NCBI GenBank assembly: GCA_013399305.1
Contig: VXAI01000038.1
Coordinates: 5,332,151 to 5,396,150, forward strand
Direction: 5' to 3'
Source of the DNA: Rostratula benghalensis
Taxonomy: Eukaryota > Chordata > Aves > Charadriiformes > Rostratulidae
DNA: 64,000 bases
Under the pieces are notes generated by a model. The model saw nothing but the letters and a program-made list of their open reading frames with translations, made no database searches and was not told the origin of the DNA. Every line of letters begins with the position of its first letter. Position 1 is the first letter of the stretch. Shown in pieces: positions 61,838-64,000 of the stretch. A program made the translations under genes and the position numbers.

Positions 61838-61918
61838 ATGAGTGAGGAAAAGCAAAATTCTATTACTTTGACAGTATGGGAAGATGATTGCCAGTTTACT
61901 GACCAAAGGGTTCAGTGA
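61838..61918 (+). other. Short open frame, 26 codons, coding-like
   Basis: GAAACATGAG gives an acceptable initiation context (A at -3). The frame begins MSEEKQNSITLTVWEDDCQF and continues TDQRVQ to TGA at 61916. A GTGAGT 5' splice motif overlaps the stop (GT at 61915), so it could alternatively be a first coding exon spliced before the stop. An internal 3' splice motif (TACTTTGACAG) at about 61873 opens another frame, YGKMIASLLTKGF, into the same donor. No family is recognised and no partner exon was found. Confidence 0.18.
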
Positions 61919-61919
61919 G

Positions 61920-64000
61920 TATCCTTCTGATTGATGCTGTATTTCAATAACACTTTTGATTTAAGCTTTTGCAGTGCTTTACAATAAGAATTTATAGTCT
62001 CACTAGGCTGTACATTTTGCTTCTAACCAGGTGGGCTAAAGCAGGCATACTGCACATGCTCAGACTGAGAGCTTCCAGACCACAATGAGCCCTTCCTGGA
62101 GGTAGCCCTTGCAGTGCAACGTCTGTAGGCTCCATATGACAAAGAGGGAAAATGTGGCTCATTGGGTGAAGTCCTGGTATTGATTTAATCACAGATGGAG
62201 ACAGACTTTTCAGAGAAACAAAGCCTTAGATTGGAAATCTAACTCTCTGATAGTTAATTCAGACAAGAGGGTTCCCACCCCTAGAAAATTACTTGCCATG
62301 GTACTTGCTGATTTTACCCTACATTTAATGAAAAAAAAAGGGGAAAGGTACCTCAGCACTGCCAGTTTTGAAATTTTTTTTCCTAAGAAACTATCCCAAG
62401 TGAGTCTGAATCTTCTCACAGGGGTCTGTTCCCTGGCATTTAATCGCAGTCCATCCCTCTTCCCAATTTTGTCTGAGCTTCACAGCAGTTGGAAGGAGAA
62501 TTCTCTAGAAATTTCTTTAGGAGAAGGAATTAAAAAGTCTGACAACTGTATATTTTTACAGAAAGCAGTAACACATGAATGGACAGTCAGTCACAGGACA
62601 GTCAATGGAATTAAATGTTTACTGAGTTTAAAATGGAAACATATAAATAAATGCTTGTTACACAACATGTGATTAACTCTGGGAATTCACTCCCACAAAT
62701 ATTTATTGGAACACACTGCAAAGTACAGTTCCATAAATAAACAAAAATCCACATTGCATTAATACAAGAAATACACTATATATGATAACATAAACTGTAG
62801 AATTCATGCCAGAAGAACATAAAATAGTTAGAAGTAAGGAAATGTCTGCCCATCCATTGTTGGTTTTAAAAGATGGAGGCATTCTTATACCTCGTTGAGC
62901 AGCCCGCTGGGACTTCTCCAAGATCCTCCCTCATGATGCAAGCTGGTGAGCGTTGGTGAGCTTACAGTTACTGGGGGAGCCAGAACAAAGATGGTCCTAG
63001 TCCACCTGCAGCCAGTGCTGCCAGTCTGCACGTGCATGCACCTCTTGTGGGTTCCTTCTCACTAAAGCAGTTTTCCCTGCTCAGGTGCCAGGCAGGATCA
63101 ATGTATGAGACTAATGTGCCCCCACAGCCTGTGCTGTCTGGGGCTTTTCCTTACTACTCAAAGTATGTCTTAGCACTAGTGTGTCAACAGCCAGTGGGAA
63201 TGTTTCTTCAGGGAGCAGAGGAGAACATGGGGAAGGCACACGCTACAAAATGTATGCCATCTTCCCCGTTACAGTATCTTAGGTGGATATGTTCCCGGAT
63301 GGGGAATTGTTGTCTTTGCAACTTGGAGGAAAAGTAAAAAGCAAACCCCAAATGCGGGCGTAGAAATTCCCTCCAGCAACAACAAAAAGCACACAAATTC
63401 TCAGCGGTGAAACACTGAGTCAGTGTGAGAGTAAAAAATACAGTTTTTAACATTTCCCGGGAGTTACGTAGCTTGGAGATTGTACTTTCAAAACATGACA
63501 TATTCTGGTCACCTGAAAAATACGGCTAGCTAAAACAAACTCCTTGCTCCTACGACTGGAAGCTTTCTGTGGCATTTTACAAGCAGCACTTGTTGTGTGT
63601 GGCCTTTCACAAATGAGGATACAAAACCAGAGCCAGGTCACACATTAGCACTGCTCTCAGACAGCTTATTCATCAAATATTTGGCTGGGCTGTGAAACCC
63701 TCTTCATTACATACACAGATTAATGCTGGGAAGTGATGTAAAGGCTGAGTTCAGGTCTCTCACATGTAGCCACCGCTTAACTGGCTGTCTTTCAGCATGA
63801 AAAACTAACACTAACATGCTATCCTTTGCTAAAGGCCACAGACACCTTATTTTTATTGAAAATGTAGGATGTACACACTTTGACTCTACAGCCTGAAGAG
63901 GAGTTGAAGTGTTGTCTTCCCAGGGTTTAGACACTGCTTATTCTACCCCGGCTCTAAGGAAGTTGAAAGGCCTAAACCATGAGTGTGAAAAGCCCAGTAA
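61920..64000. other. Gene-free stretch to the window end
   Basis: Unique sequence with a 124-aa plus-strand frame at 62298-62672 and a 101-aa frame at 63032-63337, both without motifs. GAGCGTTGGTGAGC-type short repetition occurs near 62945-62962. No repeat family, RNA gene or terminator was recognised. Confidence 0.55.

Overview
This window looks like vertebrate nuclear DNA, most likely from a bird. The clearest taxonomic signal is a handful of short, 3'-end fragments of CR1 (Chicken Repeat 1) LINEs, recognisable by the 'GGTCCCTTCCAAC...ATTCTATGATT' terminus or its complement, at about 1.92, 18.5, 20.15, 35.48, 53.1 and 58.0 kb. I saw no Alu, L1 or MIR-like sequence and no bacterial gene organisation. 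Interspersed repeat content appears very low, which fits an avian genome. Crocodilian or turtle DNA also carries CR1 and cannot be excluded from sequence alone.

No complete gene can be read. The DNA is AT-rich and CpG-poor, without an obvious CpG island. The longest open frames (about 162 aa at 8515-9003 minus, 149 aa at 23532-23981 minus, 144 aa at 32277-32711 minus) show no recognisable domain, have no convincing gene context and are the kind of frames expected by chance. I read the window as intergenic DNA or the inside of very long introns. I recognised no tRNA, rRNA, snRNA, known miRNA, CRISPR array, endogenous retrovirus or integrated prokaryotic element.

Region by region: 1-10 kb is unique AT-rich sequence with one CR1 piece, one TA/TG tract and a few exon-like segments. 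10-21 kb holds several homopolymer tracts (A23 at 15.59 kb, T17 at 20.54 kb, a T/C-rich tract at 16.74 kb), two CR1 pieces and an exon-like segment on the minus strand at 11.63-11.74 kb. 21-36 kb is featureless apart from AT-rich micro-repeats at 27.1-27.6 and 29.1-29.2 kb and a CR1 end at 35.48 kb. 36-48 kb holds an octamer/homeodomain-like site cluster at 36.26 kb beside an exon-like segment, and further exon-like segments at 45.4 (minus) and 47.5 kb (plus). 48-64 kb holds a CR1 remnant at 53.1 kb, an open minus-strand frame behind a good 3' splice site at 55.7-55.97 kb, a CR1 end at 58.0 kb, and a compact cluster of coding-looking plus-strand frames at 61.29-61.92 kb, the best place to look for a real exon.

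All exon-like entries rest only on a readable frame between plausible splice signals. In 64 kb of two-stranded sequence several such segments are expected by chance, so they are offered as low-confidence candidates, not as annotated genes. I found no evidence for a novel biological system.
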